Positions 44,701-54,594 of a stretch of 64,000 bases of DNA are shown piece after piece. The stretch lies in NCBI RefSeq assembly GCF_034043675.1, contig NZ_JAXCLA010000011.1, positions 124,001 through 188,000 on the forward strand, given 5' to 3'. The DNA is from KK5 sp034043675 (GTDB lineage: Bacteria > Pseudomonadota > Gammaproteobacteria > Burkholderiales > Burkholderiaceae_C). The stretch's first letter is position 1. Each line of letters begins with the position of its first letter. Below the pieces are notes generated by a model, which was given only the letters and a program-made list of their open reading frames with translations, did no database searches and was not told the origin of the DNA. A program made the translations under genes and the position numbers.

Positions 44701-46428
44701 ATGGATTTGAAGAGCAAGACGAAGCGTCTGCACGTGGCCTCGGCCGTTCTGGGTCTCTCGCCGCTGCTGGCGCTGGCGGCACCGCCGGATGCTGGCCAGC
44801 TGGTCAATGAACGCCAGCGGGTCGAGATGCCGCCGGCCCGGCCCGCCGCCGAGCCTCGGCAGGAGCCCGAGCAGGCGACCGGCACGGCCGGCCAGGGTCT
44901 CAGCGCGCTGGTCTCGCGCGTGCGCTTCACCGGCGCCGAAGGCCTGGCCAGCGACACCGAGCTGCAGGGCTGGGTGGCCGACCAGGTGGGCCAACGCCTG
45001 AACCATGCGCAGATGCAGGCCCTGGCCGCGCGCGTCACGGCCCGGCTGCAGGCCAAGGGCTACCTGCTGGCCCGCGCCTACCTGCCCCGCCAGGACCTGA
45101 GCGGCGGCGAACTGCAGATCGCCGTGCTGGCCGGCCGCCTGCAGGACGGCACCGGACGCCTGAACCTCAGCGGCGGCGACGCCGCGCTGCAGGCACGGCT
45201 GCACGCCATTGCCGACGCCAACCTGCCGGACGGCCCGGCCCGCGCCGATGACCTCGAACGCGCGCTGCTGCTGATGCGCGACGTGCCCGGCATCACCGTG
45301 CGCTCGGCGCTGGAAAAGGGCGACCAGCCCGGCACCAGCCGCATCCAGGCGCAGGTGGAGGAGCAGTCGCGCTGGGGCGCCTCGGCCTCGCTGGACAACT
45401 TCGCCAACCGCTACACCGGCGACGTGCGCGCCACCGTGCGCGGCGTGCTGAACCGCCCGCTGGAGCGCGAGGACCAGCTCTTCGCCTCGCTGAGCGCGAC
45501 CCGCGACACCAGCCAGGCCGCGCTGTCCTACGCCTGGGCGCTGAACCCGCAGGGCCTGCGCGCCAATGTGAACGGCTCCTACATGCGCTACAAGGTCGGC
45601 CTCGAACTGGCGCCGCTGGAGCTGCGCGGCACGGCCCGCAGCATCGGAGCGGGCCTGAGCTTCCCGCTGCAGCGCAGCCGCGAGCGCAATGTCTGGCTGA
45701 ACCTGGACGGCGTGGAGAACCGCCTGGACGACGATGCGCTGGGCACGCCCCTGCACCGCCGCCGCATCGATCAGCTGAACTTCGGCGTGACGGCCAACAG
45801 CTACGACGAGCTGGGCGGCGGCGGCCAGAACGACCTGGGCGTGAACGTCAGCGCGGGCAATGTGAGCCTGACCCGCAACGCGGCCGACGCCGCCGTCGAC
45901 GCGATCAGCGCGCGCACCCAGGGCGGCTTCACCAAGCTCAGCGGCCACATCGCGCGCAACCAGGCCCTGCCGGGCCTGCGCGACTGGACCTTGTTCGCCG
46001 TGGCCAGCGGCCAGTTCGCGGGCAAGAACCTGGATTCGTCCGAGAAGTTCCTGCTGGGCGGCCCGTCCAGCGTGCGCGCCTATGCCGTCGGTGAGGGCTC
46101 GGGCGACAGTGGCTGGCTGGCCAGCGTCGAGCTGCGCCGGGACTTCGGCCTCTTCGGGCTGCGCGCCCAGGGCCTGGGCTTCGTCGACGCCGGCGGCATC
46201 ACGCAGCACCAGACCTTGTGGAACGGCGCCCTGTCCGACCCGTCCGCCAACCACTACCACCTGGCCGGCGCCGGCCTGGGCTTCAACATCGGCAACGAGA
46301 CCTGGAACCTGCGCAGCGCGTGGGCCCACGCCATCGGCAGCAACCCCGGCCGCGGCGCCAACGGCCTGGAAGCCGACGGCCGCGCCGAGCGCCAGCGTGC
46401 CTGGGTGCAGCTCAACGTCGCCTACTGA
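44701..46428 (+). CDS. Two-partner secretion transporter (TpsB/FhaC family)
   Basis: A 575-residue outer-membrane protein: signal peptide MDLKSKTKRLHVASAVLGLSPLLALA (shown in part: RLHVASAVLGLSPLLALA), a Pro/Glu-rich linker, two POTRA domains (about 75-215, LVSRVRFTGAEGLASDTEL, YLLARAYLPRQDLSGGEL), and a 16-strand barrel with the conserved L6-loop tip SVRAYAVGEGSGDSGW (VRGF/Y motif). It ends with aromatic-terminated WVQLNVAY. It should export the adjacent large exoprotein. It is 27 bp upstream of that gene. Confidence 0.93.
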   Translation: MDLKSKTKRLHVASAVLGLSPLLALAAPPDAGQLVNERQRVEMPPARPAAEPRQEPEQATGTAGQGLSALVSRVRFTGAEGLASDTELQGWVADQVGQRLNHAQMQALAARVTARLQAKGYLLARAYLPRQDLSGGELQIAVLAGRLQDGTGRLNLSGGDAALQARLHAIADANLPDGPARADDLERALLLMRDVPGITVRSALEKGDQPGTSRIQAQVEEQSRWGASASLDNFANRYTGDVRATVRGVLNRPLEREDQLFASLSATRDTSQAALSYAWALNPQGLRANVNGSYMRYKVGLELAPLELRGTARSIGAGLSFPLQRSRERNVWLNLDGVENRLDDDALGTPLHRRRIDQLNFGVTANSYDELGGGGQNDLGVNVSAGNVSLTRNAADAAVDAISARTQGGFTKLSGHIARNQALPGLRDWTLFAVASGQFAGKNLDSSEKFLLGGPSSVRAYAVGEGSGDSGWLASVELRRDFGLFGLRAQGLGFVDAGGITQHQTLWNGALSDPSANHYHLAGAGLGFNIGNETWNLRSAWAHAIGSNPGRGANGLEADGRAERQRAWVQLNVAY

Positions 46429-46455
46429 TCGTACGGACCAAGCAAAGAACATCTC

Positions 46456-49400
46456 ATGAAGAACTCCCTGAATCGCGCTTACCGCCTGGTCTGGAACGAG
46501 GCCACCGGCACCTACGTCGCCGTCGCAGAAACCACCCGCGCCCGTGGCAAGCGAGCCTCCGGCGCCGTGCGCGCCGCAGCTACCGGCCTGCTGGTGGCGC
46601 TGGCCTCCCATGCGGCCTGGGCGCTGGACCCCGGCACCCTGCCCCGCGGCGCCAACGTCGCCGCCGGCAGCGCCGGCTTCACGCAGAGCGGCAACGCGCT
46701 GAACGTCCAGCAGTCCTCGCAGAAGCTGGTCATCAACTGGGGCAGCTTCGACATCGGTTCGGCCGCCAGCGTCAACTTCAGCCAGCCGTCCAGCAGCGCC
46801 ATCGCGCTGAACCGCGTCAGCAGCGGCGTGCCCACGCAGATCGAAGGCGCGCTGAACGCCAACGGCAACGTCTGGGTGCTCAACAGCGCGGGCGTGGTCT
46901 TCGGCAAGACGGCGCAGGTCAATGTGGGCGGCCTGGTGGCCAGCTCGCTGACGCTGTCCGACGGCGACTTCCAGTCCGGCCGCTACACCTTCAGCAATGA
47001 CAGCGGCGCGGCCGGCACGGTCAGCAACGCCGGCAGCATCAATGCCCGCGGCGGCGTCGTGGCGCTGGTGGCACCGGTGGTGCGCAACAGCGGCAGCATC
47101 GCTGCTTCCACCGTAGCCCTGGCCGCGGGCGACCAGGTGACGCTGGACTTCAAGGGCGACGGCCTGCTGAGCTACACGATCGACCGCGCTGCGCTGGGCG
47201 CGCTGGTGGAGAACAGCGGCAGCATCAGCGGCGACACGGTCTCGCTGAGCGCGCGCAGCGCCAGCGCCGCGGTGGCCACCGTGGTGAACAACGAAGGCGT
47301 GATCGAGGCCACGGGCCTGTCGGAGAGCGGCGGCCACATCGTGCTGGACGGCGGCGACAACGGCGCGGTCCACGTGGCCGGCACGCTGGACGCCAGCTCG
47401 GCCGCGGCCCAGGGCGGCAGCATCACGGTCACCGGCCATGCGATCACGCTGGACGGCGGCGCCACGCTCGCGGCCGACGGCGCGACCGGCGGCGGCAGCA
47501 TCCACGTGGGCGGCGGCTACCAGGGCAAGGACACGAGCCTGCTCAACGCCACCACCGTCAGCGCGGACAGCAGCGTGACGGCCTCGGCCAGCGCGACGGC
47601 CAATGGCAACGGCGGCGAGGTGGTGTTCTGGTCCGATGACCACACCAGCTTCGCCGGCAGGATCGGCATCCGCGGCGGCGTCCAGGGCGGCGATGGCGGC
47701 CGCGCCGAGGTCTCGGGCAAGGAGACCCTGAACTACAGCGGCCTCACGGATGCCAGCGCAGCGAAGGGCGCGACCGGCAACCTGTTGCTGGACCCGAGCA
47801 CCATCACGATCAACGGCGGCAGCGGCACCAACGCATCCGACGGCAGCGTGCTCTACGCCAGCAACCTCGAAGCGCAGACGGCCAACGTCTACCTGCTGGC
47901 GAGCGGCAACGTCACGGTCACCGACCTCGACCTCAACGGCGGCAACGGCAAGCTGACGATGCAGAACAACGTCGGCCTGCGCATCGACTCGTCCACCGGC
48001 ATCATCAAGTTCAACGACCCGACCAACACCATCGAGGTTTCCGGCACCGGCTACATCTACCTGCAGGTGACGCGGTCCGGCAGCCTCAGCAACATCGGCA
48101 ACCTCGTGGCCTCCGGCCCCGGGGTCGCCGCGGCGACGGGCTTCTTCACCGGCGGCGTCAGCGACGGCGTGGGCACGCCCGCGGCCGGTTCGATCACGCT
48201 ATTCGGCTCCGAGGGCGTCACCCTGGGCGGCTCGGTCACCACGAACGGCGGCTACGTCCGCATCTGGGCCGATGCCAACAACGGCGGCGGCGGCTCGCTG
48301 ACCCTGGCCAAGCCGATCACCACCAATGGCGGCAACCTGTACCTGTCCACGGGCACGGGCGGCATCAACATGAACTCGGACATGACGCTGGGCACCGGCC
48401 GGATCACCTTCGGCGCGGATGGCACCCACACCACGGGCACCAATGTGCTGAACGGCCTGCTCAGCGCGTCCGGCGACATCTCGATCTCGCAGTCGCTGCA
48501 GTTCGGCGCCGGCGCGGGCATCTCGACCGACGGCCGGCTGACCATCAGCAGCGCCTCCAGCATGACGGGCTCGGGCGCCTCGCTGACGCTGACGGCAAGC
48601 TCCTTCGACCTGCAGCAGGCCATCGCCGGCAACAGCGGCACGGTCACGCTGAAGCCCTACCTGGCCGGCACCAACGTGGACATCGGCGCCGCCGGCAGCG
48701 GCAACATGCTGATCGACACGAACGCGCTGTCCAAGCTGAGCGGCTTCTCCAACATCATCATCGGCCGCAACGACGGCACCGGCACCACCAGCGTCAACGC
48801 CGACACCTCGGTGGCCGCGGCCGGCCGCATCGAGCTGATCAACCAGACGCTGAACGTCAACGGCGGTGCGCTGACCAACACGACCGGCGACGTGACCCTG
48901 ACGGGCAACACGCTCAGCATCGGCAACACGGTGAACGCCAAGGGCGGCACCGGCAAGATCACGCTGCGCCCGCTGGCCGCCGGTGCGCTCGTGGACGTGG
49001 GCGGCAGCACCATCAACACCGCGCTGCTCAACCAGCTGCAGGCCGCCACCCTGGAGATCGGCAGCAGCACCAGCGGCGACCTGACGTTCAGCAGCGACAT
49101 CGCCACCACGGCCACGACGGTCAACCTGATCAGCGGCGGCAACATCACGGCCACGGCCGGCGGCGTCTCGGCGCCGCACCTGGTGGCCACGGCCGGCGGC
49201 AGCGTCACGATCAGCGACAGCACCTTCGACTTCAGCACGCTCTCGCTGACCACCGGCGTGAACAGCAGCAGCAGCGTCACCAGCAGCAGCGCGATCTGGG
49301 GAACGACGAGCCTGAACCTGGGCGCCGGCAGCAGCACGACGCTGACGGCGGCCAGCTCGCTGGACCTGGGCGGGACCATCAACTTCAACAGCGGCGCGAC

Positions 49401-52254
49401 GACGCTGGCCCTGCTGTCCAACGCCTTCACCGGCACGCCCACCAGCTCGAACAAGACGCTGGCCGGCGTCACGTTCGACGTGATCGACCACGGCAACACG
49501 CTGACGGTGGGCGCGGCAAGCAGCACCCTGCCCGGCACGACGCTGAGCGGCTTCAGCGGCACGAAGAACATCACCATCGGCAGCGCCGGCACCGAGGTGT
49601 CCACCGAGGCGGCGCTGAATATCGCCACGGCCGCCGGCGGCCAGCTGAAGCTGGTCGGCAGCCACGTGAACGTCGGCGACGACATCAGCGTGACCGTCGG
49701 CAGCCTGGCGCTGGACTCCGGCAACACGCTGAACATTGGCCACGCGCTGACCGCCACCGACACGGTCAGCCTGACGACCAACAACGCCGACATCGACGGC
49801 GGCAGCAACGGTGTCATCACGACCAATCACCTGATGGTGGACATCGGCGGCGGCGACCTGTCGCTGGCGACCGTGCAGCAGGTCAACACGCTGAGCGCCA
49901 CCGGCCACAACGTGGCGCTGATCAACGGCAAGAGCCTGGTGGTGAACGGCGTCGACGCCAGCGGCCTGGTGGGCCTGTGGGCCTCCGGCAGCAGCTCCGA
50001 CCTGACCCTGGCCGGCACCGTGAGCGCTGACAGCGCCGGGCAGGCAGGCGGCCAGATGTCCATGGTCCTGATCGCCGACCGCAACTTCATCAACAACGTC
50101 GGCAGCACGGTGCTGGATGCTGGCGCCGGCACCTGGCGCGTCTACTCCACCAGCCCGCTGAACGACACCCGCAACGGCCTGACGCCCGACTTCAAGCAGT
50201 ACAACGCCAACTACTTCGACGGCACCGTGCTGGGCAGCGGCAACGGCTTCTTCTACAGCGTGGCGCCGACGCTCACCGTGGGCCTGACCGGCACGATCAG
50301 CAAGACCTACGACGGCAACACCGGCGCGAGCCTGGCCAACGCCACGCTCAACGCCACCGGCGCCATCGACGGCGACCACGTCGTCGTCACGGCCAGCGGC
50401 GCCAGCTATGACACCAAGGATGCCGGTACGAGCAAGACCGTGACCGCCAGCGGCGTGGAGTTCAGCGCCAGCAACGGCGCCATGCCGGTCTATGGCTACA
50501 CGATCGCGGCGCCGGTGACCGGCACCGGCGTGATCACGCCGCGCACGGTGAGCTTGTCGGGCAGCAAGACCTACGACGGCACGACGGCCCTCTCGGGCAG
50601 CAACGTCACGATCGGCAACCTCGTCGACGGCGAGACCCTGGGCTACAGCGGTGCCACGGCGAGCGACGCGCACGTCGCGACTGCGGGCAAGTACATCGAC
50701 GGGATCACGTTGACCAACGGTAGCGGCCTCGCGAGCAACTACGCTTTGCCGACCTTGGATGCGGCGAACGCGGCCGTGACCATCACGCCAGCAACGATCG
50801 CCGCCACGGCCGCCATCGTCGGCGCCACGAGCAAGACCTACGACGGCACGACGGCCGCCACCGGCGCCGGCATCAGCGGCACGGCCACCGGCGTCGCCGG
50901 CGACGTGCTGGTGCTGGACACCAGCAGTGTCACGCTGGCCTACGACTCGGCGCACGTCGTCGACGCCAGCCACATCGGCGCGACCGGCAGCGTGGGCTAC
51001 ATGATCGCTTCCAGCAGCCACGGCAGCCAGGCCAGCGACTACGTCTTCACCGCACCGACGCTCGCCGCCGTGGACGCGGGCATCAGCGCCAAGGCGATCT
51101 CGGCCGGCGCCGTGAGCGTGGCCGGCAAGGTCTACGACGGCAGCACCGTGGCCAATGTCAGTGGCGGCGCGCTGTCGGGCGTCATCGAAGGCGACAACGT
51201 GTCGACGACACTGTCCGGCCAGTACGACAACAAGAACAAGGGCACCGGCAAGGACGTCACCGTCACCCTGGGCCTGAGCGGCAGCAGCACGAGCGACTAT
51301 GTGTTGGAAACCACCACGGTCCATGCCAGCGGCGACATTGCCGCCAAGACCGTCGACGTCGGCGCAATCAGCGTCGCCACCAAGTTCTACGACGGCACGA
51401 CCGCCGCCATCGTCAGCGGTGGCGCGCTCACCGGCGTGATCGCGGGCGAGGACGTGACGACGACGCTCTCCGGCAGCTATGCCGACCCGTCCGCCGGCAT
51501 CGGCAAGACGGTCACAGTGACCCTGGGCCTCAGCGGCGCCGACGCTGGCAACTACCAGCTCAGCGCGACGCAGGTGACCGTCAGCGGCAGCATCGGCGGC
51601 AACCCGGCCGCCAATGCGGTGAGCGCCCTGCAAGTCCAGCCCAACAGCAGCAACGGCACACAGCAAAGCACGACCGTGAACGGCAGCATCGCCGACGCAA
51701 GCACCGGCAGCACGCTGCTGCCCGGCACCTCGGGCCAGGCGCAGTTGTTCGGCGGCAGCGATGCCCGCGGCTCGGCCACACCGGCTTCGTCCGGCAACGC
51801 GAGTCCGCTCCAACCAGCCGTGCAGCTGTCCAGCGAAGGCGAGTTCCGCACGGCCGAAGGCGTCAGCGTCGCCACCCCGGCCGGCCCGAACGATGCACCG
51901 GCCCAGTCGAAGCTCGCCGTCTTCGTGGCGGATGCCGGCGCGGGCCTGAGCTACCAGGGCCAGTACGAGGCGCTCGACCAGGCGGGCAGCCTGTCGCTGC
52001 TGCGCCAGGCCGGCCAGCCCGCCGGCCAGCCCCAGCTGGATGGCGCCGTCACCTTGCGCACCGAAGCCACGCTCGGCGACGCGCGGATCGAGCTCTCCCT
52101 GCTGTCCACCGGCAGCCTGGTGGTGCAGGTCCCCAGCGAACTTGCCACGATGAGCCGCGACACGCTCAGCGCCTACGCACTGAGCGCGCTGAAGGCCAGC
52201 ACCAGCACCGGCGTGGACAAGGTGAACGCCATCGTGCTGCGCTTCGTCAAGTAA
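46456..52254 (+). CDS. Large two-partner-secretion exoprotein (TpsA) with YDG repeats
   Basis: A 1932-residue secreted protein. The first ~24 residues are an extended signal peptide region (MKNSLNRAYRLVWNEATGTY), with cleavage near AAWA/LDPG (residue 56). A TPS domain follows (filamentous haemagglutinin N-terminal type): NVQQSSQKLVINWGSFDIG and VWVLNSAGVVFGKTAQVNV, where NSAG replaces the usual NPNG. A long beta-helix of Gly/Ser/Thr-rich repeats runs to about 1270. Then five YDG/MBG-type repeats start with KTYDG, KTYDG, KTYDG, KVYDG and KFYDG near 1285, 1367, 1458, 1557 and 1642. There are almost no Cys residues. Probably an adhesin or matrix protein. Confidence 0.92.
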   Translation: MKNSLNRAYRLVWNEATGTYVAVAETTRARGKRASGAVRAAATGLLVALASHAAWALDPGTLPRGANVAAGSAGFTQSGNALNVQQSSQKLVINWGSFDIGSAASVNFSQPSSSAIALNRVSSGVPTQIEGALNANGNVWVLNSAGVVFGKTAQVNVGGLVASSLTLSDGDFQSGRYTFSNDSGAAGTVSNAGSINARGGVVALVAPVVRNSGSIAASTVALAAGDQVTLDFKGDGLLSYTIDRAALGALVENSGSISGDTVSLSARSASAAVATVVNNEGVIEATGLSESGGHIVLDGGDNGAVHVAGTLDASSAAAQGGSITVTGHAITLDGGATLAADGATGGGSIHVGGGYQGKDTSLLNATTVSADSSVTASASATANGNGGEVVFWSDDHTSFAGRIGIRGGVQGGDGGRAEVSGKETLNYSGLTDASAAKGATGNLLLDPSTITINGGSGTNASDGSVLYASNLEAQTANVYLLASGNVTVTDLDLNGGNGKLTMQNNVGLRIDSSTGIIKFNDPTNTIEVSGTGYIYLQVTRSGSLSNIGNLVASGPGVAAATGFFTGGVSDGVGTPAAGSITLFGSEGVTLGGSVTTNGGYVRIWADANNGGGGSLTLAKPITTNGGNLYLSTGTGGINMNSDMTLGTGRITFGADGTHTTGTNVLNGLLSASGDISISQSLQFGAGAGISTDGRLTISSASSMTGSGASLTLTASSFDLQQAIAGNSGTVTLKPYLAGTNVDIGAAGSGNMLIDTNALSKLSGFSNIIIGRNDGTGTTSVNADTSVAAAGRIELINQTLNVNGGALTNTTGDVTLTGNTLSIGNTVNAKGGTGKITLRPLAAGALVDVGGSTINTALLNQLQAATLEIGSSTSGDLTFSSDIATTATTVNLISGGNITATAGGVSAPHLVATAGGSVTISDSTFDFSTLSLTTGVNSSSSVTSSSAIWGTTSLNLGAGSSTTLTAASSLDLGGTINFNSGATTLALLSNAFTGTPTSSNKTLAGVTFDVIDHGNTLTVGAASSTLPGTTLSGFSGTKNITIGSAGTEVSTEAALNIATAAGGQLKLVGSHVNVGDDISVTVGSLALDSGNTLNIGHALTATDTVSLTTNNADIDGGSNGVITTNHLMVDIGGGDLSLATVQQVNTLSATGHNVALINGKSLVVNGVDASGLVGLWASGSSSDLTLAGTVSADSAGQAGGQMSMVLIADRNFINNVGSTVLDAGAGTWRVYSTSPLNDTRNGLTPDFKQYNANYFDGTVLGSGNGFFYSVAPTLTVGLTGTISKTYDGNTGASLANATLNATGAIDGDHVVVTASGASYDTKDAGTSKTVTASGVEFSASNGAMPVYGYTIAAPVTGTGVITPRTVSLSGSKTYDGTTALSGSNVTIGNLVDGETLGYSGATASDAHVATAGKYIDGITLTNGSGLASNYALPTLDAANAAVTITPATIAATAAIVGATSKTYDGTTAATGAGISGTATGVAGDVLVLDTSSVTLAYDSAHVVDASHIGATGSVGYMIASSSHGSQASDYVFTAPTLAAVDAGISAKAISAGAVSVAGKVYDGSTVANVSGGALSGVIEGDNVSTTLSGQYDNKNKGTGKDVTVTLGLSGSSTSDYVLETTTVHASGDIAAKTVDVGAISVATKFYDGTTAAIVSGGALTGVIAGEDVTTTLSGSYADPSAGIGKTVTVTLGLSGADAGNYQLSATQVTVSGSIGGNPAANAVSALQVQPNSSNGTQQSTTVNGSIADASTGSTLLPGTSGQAQLFGGSDARGSATPASSGNASPLQPAVQLSSEGEFRTAEGVSVATPAGPNDAPAQSKLAVFVADAGAGLSYQGQYEALDQAGSLSLLRQAGQPAGQPQLDGAVTLRTEATLGDARIELSLLSTGSLVVQVPSELATMSRDTLSAYALSALKASTSTGVDKVNAIVLRFVK

Positions 52255-52274
52255 GCCCCGCGATGCAGGCGATG

Positions 52275-52300
52275 GAAAGGGACGCTTCGGCGTCCCTTTC
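52275..52300. terminator. Bidirectional rho-independent terminator
   Basis: GAAAGGGACGC and GCGTCCCTTTC form a perfect 11-bp stem closed by a TTCG tetraloop, with A- and T-rich ends on both sides (TTTC on plus, TTTCC on minus). It sits between the convergent exoprotein and MFS genes and serves both. Confidence 0.88.
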
Positions 52301-52308
52301 TCATTGCG

Positions 52309-53489
52309 CTATCCGATGACCCGCGAGCGGCCGGCCAACACGCCGCAGCCGGCCATGACGAGGCTCAACACCGCCCCACCGACGAGCACGGCGCTCCACC
52401 CGCCGGTGAGGCCATGCAACTGGCCAGCCACCGCGGGCCCGCCGGCGGCGAGCAGATAGCCCACGCACTGCGCCATGCCAGAGAGCGCCGCGGCCTGCTG
52501 CGGATTGCTGGCCCGCAGGCCCATGAAGATCAGCGCCAGGATGAAGGCGCCGCCAGAGGCAAAACCGAAGCAGGCGGCCCACAGGCTCGCCAGGGCCGGC
52601 CAGCAGGCCAAGCCGACCAGCGACAGCCCCAGCAGGCCGCTCATCAGCGCGGCCACCAGGCGCTGGTCCTTCATCCGGCCAACCACCGGCCCGAGGAAGA
52701 GGCCCGGCACCGCCGTGGCGAGCTGCATCACGCCATGCAGCGAACCGGCGAGCGCAGGCGACAAGCCGGCCGCGGTGAGCATGCTCGGCAGCCACGCGAC
52801 AACGACGTAGTACAGCAGCGAGTTCGTGCCGATGAACAGCGTCACCTGCCACGCGATGGCCGAGCGCCACACCGGCCCGCCATGCGGGGGCGAGGCCGTG
52901 CCGGCGGCGGGCGCCGTGTGCCGGCGCAACTGGCCGATCCACACCGCCCCGGCGAGCAACGGCAGCAGCACCGGCATGCCCAGCGTCAGCTGCCAGCCGG
53001 CGGCCGCGCTGAGCGGCACGGCGCTGGCCGACACCAGCGCGGCGGCGATGCCCATCGCGAGCGCGCAGGCGCCAGTGATGCCGGGCACGCGCCGCGGGAA
53101 GTCGCGCTTGACCAGGCTGGGCAGCAGCACGTTGCCGATCGCGATGCCCGTGCCGATCACCGCGGTGCCGACGAACAGGCTCCAGGCGGCGCCGGCCGAG
53201 CGCAGCATCACCCCGCTGGCCACCAGCACCAGTGCGGCGAACAGCGAGCGCTCTAGCCCGTATTCCCGCGCGAACAGGGCGGCGAAGGGCGAGACGATGG
53301 CGAAGGCCAGCAGCGGCAGCGTCGTCAGCAGCCCGGCCTGCGCCGCCGACAGGGAGAACGCCGCTGCAGTTGCGCCAGGATGGGCGCGACACCGGTGATC
53401 GGCCCGCGGAAGTTCATGGCGATCAGCAGCAGGCCCGGCAGCAGCAAGGCGGAAGTGGCATTGGCGCGTGCGGCCGCTCGTGGGCTCAT
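52309..53489 (-). pseudogene. MFS transporter (CynX/NimT family), apparent frameshift
   Basis: The natural start is ATG 53489: MSPRAAARANATSALLLPGLLL and MNFRGPITGVAPILAQLQ, a standard CynX/NimT N-terminus. After Gln in LAQLQ the frame is lost; the rest (AAFSLSAAQAGLLTTLPLLAF through LAGRSRVIG) continues in the next frame. One base appears missing at about 53360-53364 (minus strand CAGCGGCGTTC). Restored, it would be about 393 residues with 12 TM segments, the family's usual size. It is divergent from an AraC regulator similar to NimR. Either a sequencing error or a real inactivating mutation. Confidence 0.8.
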
Positions 53490-53588
53490 GGCGCTTTTCC
53501 TCGGTGAAGTAAAGGGCCTCACAAGGTAGCCGGAATGCCGTCGGCAGGATTTGGATAATCGGACTGTTGATCGCTGAATCCTGCCAAC

Positions 53589-54407
53589 TTGCCTTCATCA
53601 CTCCCATCCCCTCGCCCGCTGGACGGCGTCCTCACCGACTTCGACGAGCGCCGCGTGCGCAGCCTGGTCGCCGGCTGGCGGCTCGACGTCGGCCAGCAGA
53701 AGAGCGAGGTGCCGCTGCACACGCACCGGCTCGGCCAGCTGGTGTTCGCGCTGCGCGGCGGGGTGACCTGCGAGGCGCCGCACGCGATCTGGATGGTGCC
53801 GCCGCACCGGGCGATCTGGATTCCCTCGCAGACGCCGCACAGCGTGCGCGCCACCGCCAACGCGAGCCTGTGCTACCTGTTCGTTCAGCCGGGCGCCGTC
53901 CGGCTGCCGGCGGACTGCTGCACGCTAGCCATCTCGGCGCTGGTACGGGAGCTGGTGCTGGACATGAGCACCCAGCCCTGGGACTACGCCTCCGACAGCG
54001 CGGTCGGCCGCAAGGCGCGGGTGCTGCTGGACGAGCTGGCCGGCCTGCAGGTCGAGGGCGTGCACGTGCCGACCTCGCAGGACGCACGGGTGCGCCGCAT
54101 TGCCGCGATGCTGGCCGATGATCCCGCCGACCGGCGCACGCTGGCCGAATGGGGCCGACTGGTGGCGATGAGCGAGCGCTCGCTGGCGCGGCTGGTGCAG
54201 TTAGAGACCGGCCTGTCCTTCGGCCGCTGGCGGCAACAACTACATCTGCTCGTCGCGATGCGGCAGCTGTCCGCGGGCGACAGCGTTCAGCAGGTCGCCG
54301 GCCAGCTCGGCTACGACTCGGTGACCGCCTTCATCACGATGTTCAAGAAGGCGGTCGGCGAGTCGCCAGGCCGGTACTTCGCCGGCAAGGAAACTGGCGT
54401 CGCTTGA
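53589..54407 (+). CDS. AraC-family regulator (NimR-like)
   Basis: A 272-residue regulator. The N-terminal cupin-type domain has VPLHTHRLGQLVFALRGGVTCE and WMVPPHRAIWIPSQTPHSVRA, characteristic of the NimR/YeaM and related group. The C-terminal HTH has LVAMSERSLARLVQLETGLSF and VQQVAGQLGYDSVTAFITMFKK. No ATG fits; TTG at 53589 is the probable start. In E. coli NimR represses the neighbouring nimT gene; the same divergent arrangement is seen here. Confidence 0.85.
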   Translation: MPSSLPSPRPLDGVLTDFDERRVRSLVAGWRLDVGQQKSEVPLHTHRLGQLVFALRGGVTCEAPHAIWMVPPHRAIWIPSQTPHSVRATANASLCYLFVQPGAVRLPADCCTLAISALVRELVLDMSTQPWDYASDSAVGRKARVLLDELAGLQVEGVHVPTSQDARVRRIAAMLADDPADRRTLAEWGRLVAMSERSLARLVQLETGLSFGRWRQQLHLLVAMRQLSAGDSVQQVAGQLGYDSVTAFITMFKKAVGESPGRYFAGKETGVA

Positions 54408-54461
54408 ATTTCCTAAATGCGAATTAATTCACGGCAGCGCGAGTTTTCCAGTTTCAAAATG

Positions 54462-54483
54462 GATTGTCAGAATATTGACAATC
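54462..54483. promoter_or_regulatory. Palindromic operator-like element
   Basis: GATTGTCA (54462-54469) and TGACAATC (54476-54483) are perfect 8-bp arms with a 6-bp spacer GAATAT. The right half AATATTGACAA is repeated at 54576-54586, 9 bp before the start codon at 54595, so two operator half-sites could flank the promoter. Confidence 0.6.
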
Positions 54484-54594
54484 ATCTACGTAGGAATACA
54501 GATTCGCCCATTGACGCCTAATCAGGGGATTGTGGCTCCATCTACTTTTGGCGAGCATGGCGGGCTTGACCAATCAATATTGACAACTGGATTT

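Noticed and set aside
44437..47643. 1068-residue minus-strand open frame
   Set aside because: Antisense of the TPS genes; low-complexity composition and no motifs. Same reason for the 1204-residue frame at 48199-51813.
52301..53392. 363-residue minus-strand frame over the MFS gene
   Set aside because: It is in a third frame, Arg/Ala/Gly-rich, and lacks TM segments; the transporter is encoded in the other two frames.
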